Source: an uncultured Bacteroidota bacterium (lineage in GTDB: Bacteria > Bacteroidota > Bacteroidia > Chitinophagales > Chitinophagaceae). Taken from it: DNA of 41,707 nucleotides. The notes below the pieces were generated by a model. It had not been told where the DNA came from and made no database searches. It saw only the letters and a list, made by a program, of their open reading frames with translations. Below, in pieces: positions 34,086 to 41,707 of this stretch (the stretch's first letter is position 1; every line of letters starts with the position of its first letter). The translations under genes were made by a program, and so were the position numbers. Location of the stretch: NCBI GenBank assembly GCA_903831935.1, contig CAIKZP010000062.1:1-41707 (forward strand). The letters are read 5' to 3'.

Positions 34086-34101
34086 ACGCAATCGTTCCCG
34101 T
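34086..34101. promoter_or_regulatory. LacI-family operator upstream of lacI / CE12-GH28
   Basis: ACGCAATCGTTCCCGT matches the operator at 20351 in 14 of 16 bases, including ACGCAATCGTT without a gap. The right arm is imperfect. Placement between the divergent regulator and pectin operon fits autoregulation and control of the catabolic genes. Confidence 0.65.
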
Positions 34102-34261
34102 TAATTAGTAGAGAAAATAAGGCATAGTAAGGGCTTCAGGCAAAAAAATTAACCTAATTGCTTGTAGACAAACCCATTCATGAATTTACAAACCGCTTAC
34201 TTAGCCAAAAATTGTAATTTAGTAGTCATTTCGCGATAAAAAAATCGCCACCTGTATTGTC

Positions 34262-35296
34262 ATGAAGTTCGAAGCTGTTACTATTAAAGACATTGCAATT
34301 GCACTAGGACTATCTACCTCAACGGTTTCGCGCGCCTTAAGGGATAGCTATGAAATTAGCCCAGCAACTAAAAAAATTGTTTTAGAATACGCAGAACAAA
34401 TTAATTATCGTCCAAACCCCATTGCACTTAGTTTAAAAGAAAAAAGAAGCCATTCAATTGGGGTTATTGTTTGTGAAATAGCCAATAGTTTCTTTTCTCA
34501 AGCAATTAACGGTATAGAATCAATTGCCTATAGCAAGGGATACAATGTAATTATTTCGCAAAGTCATGAGTCTTACGAAAGAGAAGTTATCGATTTAAAC
34601 TATTTGGCGTCTCGCTCTATTGATGGCTTATTAATTTCTGTATCTGCCGAAACAGAAAACTTTTCTCATATTCAATCATTACACGACAGGGGGTTTCCAA
34701 TAGTATTTTTTGATCGGGCCGTGGAGTCAATAGATACACATAAAGTTATTGTAGACAATAATAAAGGTGCTTTTGACGCAACTGAACACCTAATTAAAAG
34801 CGGTTACCAGCGTATTGCTAACCTTGCTGGTTCGCCACATTTGTCTATCACAAAAGATCGAATTAAGGGATATCGTAATGCAATTGAAACAAATGGCCTA
34901 CACTACGAAGAAGCTTATACCCAATACTGTTTACACGGAGGGATGGTTTATGAAGAAGTAGAAAAAGCTTTAGACGCTATGATGGCTTTATCAAATAAGC
35001 CAGATGCAATAGTTGCTTCAGCCGATAAATTAACTACCAATTGTATTCGTTATTTTAAATCAAAAAACATTCGAGTTCCAGAAGATGTTGCTTTAATTGG
35101 ATTTTCTAATCTTGATATTGCAGACCTTCTATCGCCTTCTTTATCTGTTGTTAGACAGCCTGCATTTGCTATGGGACAAATTGCTACTGAACTTTTATTG
35201 AAAATGATAGAAAGCAAACGCGCAGTTAGTGAATTTGAAAATCGCGTGCTTCCGCTAGAAATCATGGTACGAGAATCTTCTACCCCTTTAAAATAA
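34262..35296 (+). CDS. LacI-family transcriptional regulator of the pectin locus
   Basis: 344 residues. N-terminal helix-turn-helix: VTIKDIAIALGLSTSTVSRAL (about 6-26) and the hinge RPNPIALSLKEKRSH with the minor-groove region; then a periplasmic-binding-protein-like sensor domain (SIGVIVCEIANSFFSQAINGIE at about 66 onward, GFPIVFFDRAVE, RIKGYRNAIE, ALIGFSNLDIADLLSPSLSVV). It probably senses a uronate intermediate such as KDG (inference) and controls the divergent CE12-GH28 unit and the eda/kdgK promoters through the shared operators. Its 3' end overlaps the convergent glycosidase gene by 9 bases. Confidence 0.92.
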   Translation: MKFEAVTIKDIAIALGLSTSTVSRALRDSYEISPATKKIVLEYAEQINYRPNPIALSLKEKRSHSIGVIVCEIANSFFSQAINGIESIAYSKGYNVIISQSHESYEREVIDLNYLASRSIDGLLISVSAETENFSHIQSLHDRGFPIVFFDRAVESIDTHKVIVDNNKGAFDATEHLIKSGYQRIANLAGSPHLSITKDRIKGYRNAIETNGLHYEEAYTQYCLHGGMVYEEVEKALDAMMALSNKPDAIVASADKLTTNCIRYFKSKNIRVPEDVALIGFSNLDIADLLSPSLSVVRQPAFAMGQIATELLLKMIESKRAVSEFENRVLPLEIMVRESSTPLK

Positions 35297-37423
35297 AGGC
35301 TTTAAACCCTCCCATTTAATTTTCCATTTGCCATTTTTAGGAAAGCCCGGATTTTCAATGGTATTGCCTTCGTATCCGGCACACATTAATGCAATAGCCG
35401 ATAACAATCCGCCATTACCAGGCAAGTAAAGTGTAAGCCTTTTATTTTGATAATTGTGGCCATTAATTAAATAGGTATTTGTTTGAATATTTTTAAATAA
35501 TGCATCAATCGCTTCGTTTGGCAAGTTCAATCTTGTTGCAGTCATTGCTACCAAAGGAAAATCCCAACCCCAGGTATGCTCCCAATGCCATGCTTGTTCA
35601 ACCATATTAAATGTTCTATGCATTACAGCAGTATCAACATATCCATTTTGTGGAATTGTACTTAAAGCAGCAAGTACTGCAGGATGGTCAATAGTATAAT
35701 TGCTTTTAGCCGAATAAGAATCGCTTACACTTTCTGCCGCTTGGTAAACCCCATCTTTTTGGGCCATTGGTGCTATTTGTTCGATAATATTTTGCCATTT
35801 TTTATTAATAGGCAAACCCAATCTTGTTCTCCATGTTTGTGCCACTTGTAATGCCCATTTCCAATAAGCCAATTCGTATGGCGCATTAAATGTTTCTGCA
35901 GGATTAAAACATTCTTGTGCAGGAATAAACCCTTTTCCTAAATCATACTTACCAGTTACAGCATTTAGTCGAGCATAAGATGCCATAAAATTGGCCGTTT
36001 CAAAAATGAGTTGCTGGTATTTTTGTAAGGTTTGTTTGCTAGGATTATTCTTGTAAAGTAATTCTGCTTGATAAATAATATGCGGCTGTTGCCAAAGTAA
36101 AAATGAGCCCACATTAGAAGGAGATTCTCCGCCTTCATTGTCCGACATTTTCTGCCATCTTACCCCTTCAAACCCTTGTCGTTTTGCAATTATTTTAGCT
36201 CCTTCAAAAGCCTTAAAATACCATTGCATACTTTTTTCCATTAAAGCAGTCCTGCCCCAAAATGCAAAGTGTGCACTATGCCACCAGTACATTTCCATAT
36301 GGGGTCTGCCATACCAACTATTATAAGTTAAACCTGTTTCTTGAGGCGGAAAATTACCAGCGCATTGAACCCTAGTTAGGTATTGAGATAAGATAATTCT
36401 TCGCTCTAATTCATTGGCTCTTTCATCTGTACTACCAGCAAAATCAATGGCTGCACCGGATTGCCAAAAGGTTTTCCATCCATTGATACTACTTGTTGCT
36501 ACTGCAGAAAAATTCAATAGTTGTTGCGGTGATTTATTTTTAGAAAAAGATACTGCTATTTCAAAACTAGTATCTGTAGTTGGCAATAAAGTATATACAT
36601 GTTCTGCAACTTTGCTAACCTGTGCTTCCTCATTCCAATTCGCACTAACATAGTAATGGTCATTATCTAATGTGCGAGAGAAAATAGCTGTTCGATAGGA
36701 ACTTTCAAGTGTTGTACTATGCGCCGATGCACTTGCATAATTCGTACCCATATCTGCAAAAGCATTAGTAGGGTAAGGGAAACGGAATTTTATTTTTATA
36801 CGCTGTTCTTCTAAAAGGGTTGAATTTATTTTTGCTGCAATAATATCTTTGCTTGCATGTGCATTGGTAATTACTTTAACCAAGGATCCTTCAACCGTAA
36901 ATGAACTGACAATTTCTCCGGTATATACATTTAATGTTTGGTGAATATTTTTTAAATCAGTTGGCAAAGCAATAGAACCATCTTTTTTATATAGTTCTAA
37001 TCCAATATTTCCTAGCTGCAACCGACTTGGATTTTCTCTAAAATAATCGGCTGCATTTTTGCCCCTTCCGGTTTTAATTTGAACAGCATAAAGGCCTTTA
37101 TCGTTCCCATTAAAATTGGTTTCTTTTAATGTTTCACTGAATTTGTAGCCTTCTTTATTAATGAATTTATGCCAGCCCCATTCAGACTGTGTGCCTAGTG
37201 GAACGCCATTTGTATAGTATTCAGGAAAAGATTGCAAGCCCGTTGCATCAACTGTAAATGCAAACTTTCCATTACCTACTGTTAATGATGCTAAAGTATC
37301 TAGTTCAGAAACAATTACACGATGCCTTTCAACAACTTCTTGGCGATTAATTTTTTGCGCAGAACAAAAATTATTTTGAAAAATTAATACTGCTAATAAA
37401 ATTGTTAGTGAATGCTTATTCAT
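35288..37423 (-). CDS. Putative secreted (alpha/alpha)6-barrel glycosidase, family unassigned
   Basis: A 711-residue protein with a signal peptide (MNKHSLTILLAVLIFQNNFC-SAQ). An N-terminal beta-sandwich (about 30-320) precedes an all-helical part with repeated Trp-rich segments: QETGLTYNSWYGRPHMEMYW, WHSAHFAFWGRTALMEKSMQWY, and EHTWGWDFPLVAMTATRLN. This layout resembles clan GH-L enzymes (GH15/65-like) and other six-hairpin glycosidases. Acidic residues such as Glu in HMEMYWW and Asp/Glu in SDNEGGESPSN are catalytic candidates only. In this position it may remove a pectin side-chain sugar. I do not recognise the CAZy family. It lies 11 bases after the CE8-PL10 gene. Confidence 0.65.
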   Translation of the reverse strand: MNKHSLTILLAVLIFQNNFCSAQKINRQEVVERHRVIVSELDTLASLTVGNGKFAFTVDATGLQSFPEYYTNGVPLGTQSEWGWHKFINKEGYKFSETLKETNFNGNDKGLYAVQIKTGRGKNAADYFRENPSRLQLGNIGLELYKKDGSIALPTDLKNIHQTLNVYTGEIVSSFTVEGSLVKVITNAHASKDIIAAKINSTLLEEQRIKIKFRFPYPTNAFADMGTNYASASAHSTTLESSYRTAIFSRTLDNDHYYVSANWNEEAQVSKVAEHVYTLLPTTDTSFEIAVSFSKNKSPQQLLNFSAVATSSINGWKTFWQSGAAIDFAGSTDERANELERRIILSQYLTRVQCAGNFPPQETGLTYNSWYGRPHMEMYWWHSAHFAFWGRTALMEKSMQWYFKAFEGAKIIAKRQGFEGVRWQKMSDNEGGESPSNVGSFLLWQQPHIIYQAELLYKNNPSKQTLQKYQQLIFETANFMASYARLNAVTGKYDLGKGFIPAQECFNPAETFNAPYELAYWKWALQVAQTWRTRLGLPINKKWQNIIEQIAPMAQKDGVYQAAESVSDSYSAKSNYTIDHPAVLAALSTIPQNGYVDTAVMHRTFNMVEQAWHWEHTWGWDFPLVAMTATRLNLPNEAIDALFKNIQTNTYLINGHNYQNKRLTLYLPGNGGLLSAIALMCAGYEGNTIENPGFPKNGKWKIKWEGLKPLF

Positions 37424-37434
37424 TAAAAAAATAT

Positions 37435-39543
37435 TTAGTTGCTACCATTAGTTTTTAACCAAGTTGGATACGCATTAATTACTTGTTGTGGAGCGTAGGT
37501 ATACCAAGCATAGCCATCCCTTCTTTCTCTTAGCACCTCGGCAAGTGAATATACAATTTTACTATCTCGATTACAAAAAATGGGTTTGTGGGTTTTTAAT
37601 TCATAGTAACGCGTCCAGATAGGAGGCGCAAGGCTATCAATGACCATTACTTTATCTGTTTCAGATATTCTAAAAGGTGTTTCTAACCTAGGAGCAGATA
37701 TAGTATTAATTCGAGTGTTGTATATTTTAGAATCTTCGAACCACTGCACGGCATTTTTTATAGCGGTAATGATTTCTTTTGAAGGGTGTTGAATACCCAT
37801 TAAAAAAAGTACAAGGTCGGCACTTTCTTTATTACAAATACTTGGGGGTTCAAACTTTCTAGCCCAAGCAGGTTCTAAGCTAACTTCATTATACTGCTGG
37901 CACCAGGCTGTTGGTATTCCTTTGTCATTGATTTGTGTTTTAATGATGCAATCAATTGCTTTTTCATATGCATCTGTTATTTTATTCCGATAATTCGCAT
38001 CTAAAAAATCATAGATTGGAGAAGCTTCTTTAATTGCTTTGAGTAAACTAACAATCCCTTCAAAAGCGCCGTCATTATAGGTTATACACCTGCTATAGTT
38101 GGTTTCTAAAGGATAATATTGCGGCCAGCCACCATTTGAATATTGTGCAGCTAAAATAAAATCTAATCCTTTTATTGCAGCTAGTTTATATTTTTCGAAA
38201 TTGGTTTCATTGTATGCAATAGCTAGTGCTGCTATTTGTGTGTAAGTACTTCCATTGTCGAAAGTTGTATTCAGATTTTTTTTAGCATTGCGTACACTAT
38301 CTTCTTGAATAGCAGAAAGATTTGCAAATACATCATAATTTTTAGGCCATCCGCCATTGTTTTTTTGAAACAATAAAATATTATTAGCGATGGCTATAAT
38401 TTCTGTTGGCTTGTGTTTTGGCCTTCCTGGCAAAGCATTAATGATATTTGTTTTATCGAAAATAGCATACCAATGTCCTGCATTATCAGCAAATGGTCTT
38501 GGATCAATTTGTACAATATTTTTTTTTGGATTCCACTTGTCTTTACCACCCAAAATCTGAGCAGTTGTATATTTTTCAGCCGCTTTATCTGTTAATTGGT
38601 TTGACCAAGAAATCCTTTTATCTGTGTTTGCTCCTTCGCCAATATTTAAATACTCTGCATAGAATGTAGTTTTTTCTTTGTCTGGAAACATGGCATCTCC
38701 TTTCCAAGGATTCCAACCTTCTGGATCAATATGGCTACCTAATTCACAATGAATAAAAACGGTTTTTGCATAAGGCCTCCATGGACGTCCTAGATATACT
38801 TTGTTAACTTCAGTGTTGGCCACTAGTTTGCAATTAAAAAAAACAAATCCAAATACTTGCGATTGTTTTGTAGCAGCTGCTGTAATGAAAGAATTGGTTT
38901 TACTTTTTATGGTACAAGATTCAAATACCGCAGTTGCTTCACCAAAAATAAAATCGGTAGTTCCTTCTATATAACAATCTTGGTAGTATTGCCGACTTTG
39001 TTCTGTTGCCAAATAAAGTGTGTCTTGATTGCCTAAAATTTTACAATGTTTAATTGTCACTCGATCTGCACTAACATGCAAGGCCAATGCTTGCCCTACA
39101 GCACCAGCTGTGTTTTCTATGGTTAAGTTACTAGCAGAAAAATCATTTCCTTCCACTAAAACCGTGTATGAATTAAAGGTATTGAACTTGTTTTTACCCA
39201 TGCCATCATTACCACTTGGAATTAGTTTTCCAGAAAAATCATTATTGGTAATAATGGTACTGTCTTCAGATTCTCCAATTAAAGAAATATTGGTTTTATA
39301 AGTTGGTACAATTATTTTTTCGTGATAAATACCATTTTTAATAAATATTCGAACTGTTTTTTGACCCAAATCTCGTACCGAATTAATGGCTTCTTGAATG
39401 GTTTTATAATTGCCTGTTCCGTCTTTTGATACAACCAATTTAGATGGAAATACAACTGGTGGAACGATTTGCTTTTGTGCACGTAAACCAAAACTCAATA
39501 ATAGAAAGCTTACAAAAAAAAATCCCTTGATTTCTTTTCTCAT
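37435..39543 (-). CDS. Pectin methylesterase (CE8) - pectate lyase (PL10) fusion
   Basis: Secreted 702-residue bifunctional enzyme; signal peptide ends near LRAQ (23). Residues about 35-345 are a canonical CE8 pectin methylesterase: Gln151 (VGQALAL), Gln173/Asp174 (GNQDTLY), Asp197 (TDFIFGEA), Arg253 and Trp255 (YLGRPW). Residues about 385-702 are PL10 pectate lyase: NNGGWPKNYD, FDNGSTYTQI, NGGWPQYYPL, ITYNDGAFEGIV, WARKFEPPS. Demethylation followed by beta-elimination in one chain fits homogalacturonan breakdown. It follows susCD after a terminator, so it is either a separate unit or a readthrough product. Confidence 0.93.
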   Translation of the reverse strand: MRKEIKGFFFVSFLLLSFGLRAQKQIVPPVVFPSKLVVSKDGTGNYKTIQEAINSVRDLGQKTVRIFIKNGIYHEKIIVPTYKTNISLIGESEDSTIITNNDFSGKLIPSGNDGMGKNKFNTFNSYTVLVEGNDFSASNLTIENTAGAVGQALALHVSADRVTIKHCKILGNQDTLYLATEQSRQYYQDCYIEGTTDFIFGEATAVFESCTIKSKTNSFITAAATKQSQVFGFVFFNCKLVANTEVNKVYLGRPWRPYAKTVFIHCELGSHIDPEGWNPWKGDAMFPDKEKTTFYAEYLNIGEGANTDKRISWSNQLTDKAAEKYTTAQILGGKDKWNPKKNIVQIDPRPFADNAGHWYAIFDKTNIINALPGRPKHKPTEIIAIANNILLFQKNNGGWPKNYDVFANLSAIQEDSVRNAKKNLNTTFDNGSTYTQIAALAIAYNETNFEKYKLAAIKGLDFILAAQYSNGGWPQYYPLETNYSRCITYNDGAFEGIVSLLKAIKEASPIYDFLDANYRNKITDAYEKAIDCIIKTQINDKGIPTAWCQQYNEVSLEPAWARKFEPPSICNKESADLVLFLMGIQHPSKEIITAIKNAVQWFEDSKIYNTRINTISAPRLETPFRISETDKVMVIDSLAPPIWTRYYELKTHKPIFCNRDSKIVYSLAEVLRERRDGYAWYTYAPQQVINAYPTWLKTNGSN

Positions 39544-39619
39544 AAAATAAATTTAATTTTTTTCGAAACAAGCAACAATATTTTAAAAATCACCTATGCA
39601 CTACACTACTCAATATACT

Positions 39620-39662
39620 TAATTTAATAAGGCTGCCGTATATGGGCAGCCTTATTAAATTA
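39620..39662 (-). terminator. Terminator after susD
   Basis: An 18-bp perfect stem, arms 39620-39637 and 39645-39662, GC-rich core GGCTGCC/GGCAGCC, seven-base loop, AT-rich base including TTATTAAATT on the minus strand. It lies 19 bases after the susD stop and separates susCD from the downstream enzyme genes. Confidence 0.85.
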
Positions 39663-39680
39663 TTTCGAAAAACAAATTAA

Positions 39681-41597
39681 TTAATACCCAGGATTCTGTG
39701 GCTTTAAATTATAGTTCGCATCAATAGACGCTTGAGGCAATGGATACAATTCACTTTTACCAGTTACAAAACCATATCCAATATAGTTTACATAAGTGGT
39801 GGTGATATTTGCATTTTTATACCAAGCAATTTTATTGGCACTTACTATTGCTGCAGCAGGTACAACTGTATTGTCAATTGGTACAACAGTAGGTGTTGCT
39901 GTGTAAAAAGAGTTGGCCCAGATTTTTCCATCAGTTGCTAATGCATTTTGATAAAAATACATAGATGCAGGCAAGGTTGCAGACATAGTATATGCTGGAG
40001 GTGCAGCCATATAACTTGGCGCTGTCATAGCAAGACCAGCAGCCATATTGGCTAAATTTGCTTTGGTTTCTGTAAGGGCTGTATTTAATAAATTCCACCT
40101 AATTAAATCGAATTTACGAATACCTTCACCACCAAATTCAAGACCTCTTTCTCTTACCAACAATTTAAAAAATCCATCTTTATCGGTTGGAACTACCGGA
40201 ACCAATGCAGCATTTCCACTATGACCTCTTTGGCTTACTTCTTTAAAGTTGGCTATTGCATTGACACTTGGTCCATTACTAATTTCATTGTCAACCTCTG
40301 CATTCATCAACAAAACATCAGAGAATCTAATTAAAGGCCAGTTTAATTGAAAATTTTGAATTGCTGTATTAGAAGCCGGAGTAAGTGTTACAGGATTTGT
40401 ACCTGTAGTTGCACCAGAACTCATATAATAACTAGGGCTTGTTATCCAGTCTCTTCTGAATTTTCCATCATAAATACTATTACTAGCATGACCTCTACCA
40501 TAAACATCTCTAACCACTTCAAATGGCACGAATGTTACATCTCTTCTTTCGTCGGTAGAATCAAATTGATAAAAATAGGTAGGAAGCATATTACCTAAAG
40601 AACCGCCAACGCCATTTATTTTGGTGCCATTTTGAGCGCCTATTTTACTGTCGGAGTTTGTTCCATTAGCCATTGCAACTTGCATAATTAATTCACCAGA
40701 AGCATCAATCGCTTTGTGCGCATCAATTACATCTCTCCAGAATGATTTATAGCCACCTGTAAATAAAGTGTGCTGACTTCTATTACTAATTAAAGTATCA
40801 GTTTCTGCTTTGGTTATTTTATAATAATCTAAATAATTGCTTACACGACTCATTTGTCCATTTTGACGTAATGAGTAGCCACCTGCAAACAAGGCAATTT
40901 TAGCACGTAAAGCCATTGCAGTTCCTTTTGTAAATCTTTCGTCTTGCGCAACAACTGACCTCCAAGGTAATAATGGTTTTGCTGCAGCAAGGTCTGCTAA
41001 AATATGGTTGTAAATAGTATCGCGATTAGTTCTACCTAAGAATAAATCTGGCAAAAATGTTGACGGCTCCCATTGTGCCGGAACATCACCCCAAATACGC
41101 ATTAATTCAAAATAGAATTGCGCTCTAATAATCAATGATTCGCCTAAAAGCCTTTGTAATTCTGCCTTATCAGCAGCAGAACCTGTTGCATATTGTGGCA
41201 TTTTTGGAATAAAATAAATACAGTTATTCGCTCTTTCAATACCAGCATAAAACTGGTTAAATGTATTTACAATATCGGTGTTGGCTGCAGACAATGTATA
41301 GTGCGCTTCTTCATGTCTAGCAGAACTCAAAGCAGAACCGCCACCCATAATACAATCATCATCATAAGCATAATAATAACTTACCCTTATACCATATCCA
41401 AAATCACCCGCCATTGCCAAATAAGCACCCATTACAGCTGCTTTAGCATTAGGCACATTGTTAAATACAATACTAGGGTCAATAGTAGAAAGTGGTGCAG
41501 GAGACAAATATTTTTTACAAGAAACAGTCAACAATACCGCTACAGCAAAAAGTAGCATGATTGTAGTTTGTTGCAATTTTTTTAATACAGTATTCAT
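39681..41597 (-). CDS. SusD/RagB-family glycan-binding lipoprotein
   Basis: Outer-membrane surface lipoprotein that captures oligosaccharides and works as a lid on the SusC-type transporter. 638 residues; lipobox LLTVSC with the lipidated Cys27. The N-terminal TPR-like region shows FYAGIERANNCIYFIPKMP and LLGESLIIRAQFYFELMRIWGDVP; the C-terminus has WPLIRFSDVLLMNAEVDNEI, ERGLEFGGEGIRKFDLIRW and the LYPLPQASIDANYNLKPQNPGY ending that is typical of the family. It follows susC by 19 bases. The neighbouring enzymes point to pectic oligogalacturonides as ligand (inference). Confidence 0.95.
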   Translation of the reverse strand: MNTVLKKLQQTTIMLLFAVAVLLTVSCKKYLSPAPLSTIDPSIVFNNVPNAKAAVMGAYLAMAGDFGYGIRVSYYYAYDDDCIMGGGSALSSARHEEAHYTLSAANTDIVNTFNQFYAGIERANNCIYFIPKMPQYATGSAADKAELQRLLGESLIIRAQFYFELMRIWGDVPAQWEPSTFLPDLFLGRTNRDTIYNHILADLAAAKPLLPWRSVVAQDERFTKGTAMALRAKIALFAGGYSLRQNGQMSRVSNYLDYYKITKAETDTLISNRSQHTLFTGGYKSFWRDVIDAHKAIDASGELIMQVAMANGTNSDSKIGAQNGTKINGVGGSLGNMLPTYFYQFDSTDERRDVTFVPFEVVRDVYGRGHASNSIYDGKFRRDWITSPSYYMSSGATTGTNPVTLTPASNTAIQNFQLNWPLIRFSDVLLMNAEVDNEISNGPSVNAIANFKEVSQRGHSGNAALVPVVPTDKDGFFKLLVRERGLEFGGEGIRKFDLIRWNLLNTALTETKANLANMAAGLAMTAPSYMAAPPAYTMSATLPASMYFYQNALATDGKIWANSFYTATPTVVPIDNTVVPAAAIVSANKIAWYKNANITTTYVNYIGYGFVTGKSELYPLPQASIDANYNLKPQNPGY

Positions 41598-41616
41598 AAC
41601 AAATATTTTTATTTAA

Positions 41617-41707
41617 TTAAAATGTAACGTTTACACCAAATACAAATGTGCGTCCACGAGGGTAAGAACCATAATCTACACCAGGTGTTAATGGTGTACC
41701 TCTTCTA
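41617..41707 (-). CDS. SusC/RagA TonB-linked outer-membrane transporter, C-terminus (partial)
   Basis: Only the last 29 codons are in the window. They read RRGTPLTPGVDYGSYPRGRT, then FVFGVNVTF and a TAA stop at 41617-41619. An aromatic-terminated last beta-strand preceded by Y-G-S-Y-P-x-x-R-T is the usual end of SusC-family barrels. It directly precedes susD, as expected for a SusC/D pair. The gene continues off the right edge. Confidence 0.88.
   Translation of the reverse strand, partial: RRGTPLTPGVDYGSYPRGRTFVFGVNVTF

Larger units (their letters stand above)
33952..34261. other. Divergent regulatory region, CE12-GH28 / lacI
   Basis: A 310-base gap with several signals described separately: a full LacI-type operator at 34086, a weak operator-like ATCGTTT at 33961, a hairpin with a T-run at 34057-34085 and a possible minus-strand promoter (GTTG, 18 bases, TAGCATTG; reverse of 34035-34064) for the CE12-GH28 unit. 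GCGAT/ATCGC at 34233-34248 could form a small hairpin in the lacI leader. No long ORF lies in it. Confidence 0.5.

Noticed and set aside
34180..34239. 19-codon ORF (MNLQTAYLAKNCNLVVISR) just upstream of lacI as a leader peptide
   Set aside because: Short, no run of regulatory codons, no coupling overlap with lacI; most likely chance.

Overview
The window is AT-rich DNA from a member of the Bacteroidota, most likely the Chitinophagaceae/Sphingobacteriia side. The evidence is a SusC/SusD pair, gliding-type GldF/GldG, a fused MurF-alanine racemase, long Bacteroidota-style LspA, Bacteroidota promoter motifs (TAnnTTTG) and weak Shine-Dalgarno sequences. No rRNA, tRNA, CRISPR array, prophage or insertion sequence was seen.

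Left third (about 1-14.7 kb) is mostly housekeeping. A TonB-dependent receptor runs off the left edge (minus strand), followed by an orphan lipoprotein (plus). A minus-strand operon holds gldF-gldG-terC-murF/alr-lspA. Then come a small secreted proline-rich protein (plus), an iscS-iscU-iscA operon (minus), methylmalonyl-CoA epimerase (plus), and acpP-fabF-rnc plus a previously uncalled 35-codon membrane peptide whose ATG overlaps the rnc stop codon (minus). A GNAT acetyltransferase (plus) closes this part.

Right two thirds (14.7 kb to the right edge) form one large pectin/galacturonate utilisation locus. On the minus strand from the right edge: susC (partial), susD, a terminator, a canonical CE8-PL10 pectin methylesterase/pectate lyase fusion, and an unassigned (alpha/alpha)6-type glycosidase. 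A LacI regulator on the plus strand is divergent from a seven-gene unit: CE12-GH28 fusion, GH105 with a C-terminal amidotransferase-like domain, a second CE8-PL10 fusion with altered CE8 motifs, uxaB, uxaA, uxaC, kduD. That unit ends in a perfect 27-bp-arm bidirectional terminator. Facing it are kdgK and a YhcH/YjgK/YiaL protein (plus). Divergent from kdgK runs eda-exuT-PmoA-like-YcxB-like-GH39 (minus).

The genes fit together as a pathway. SusCD binds and imports pectin fragments; CE8, CE12, PL10 and GH28 deesterify and cut the chain; GH105 releases the unsaturated uronate; ExuT takes uronates across the inner membrane. Saturated galacturonate goes through UxaC, UxaB and UxaA to KDG. Unsaturated uronate reaches KDG through KduD. 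KdgK and Eda then give pyruvate and glyceraldehyde-3-phosphate. The isomerase step (KduI/KdgF) has no recognisable gene here; the YhcH-family protein is a candidate. Near-identical LacI-type operator sequences lie in the two divergent promoter regions (20351-20366 and 34086-34101), suggesting that the local LacI protein coordinates the whole locus.
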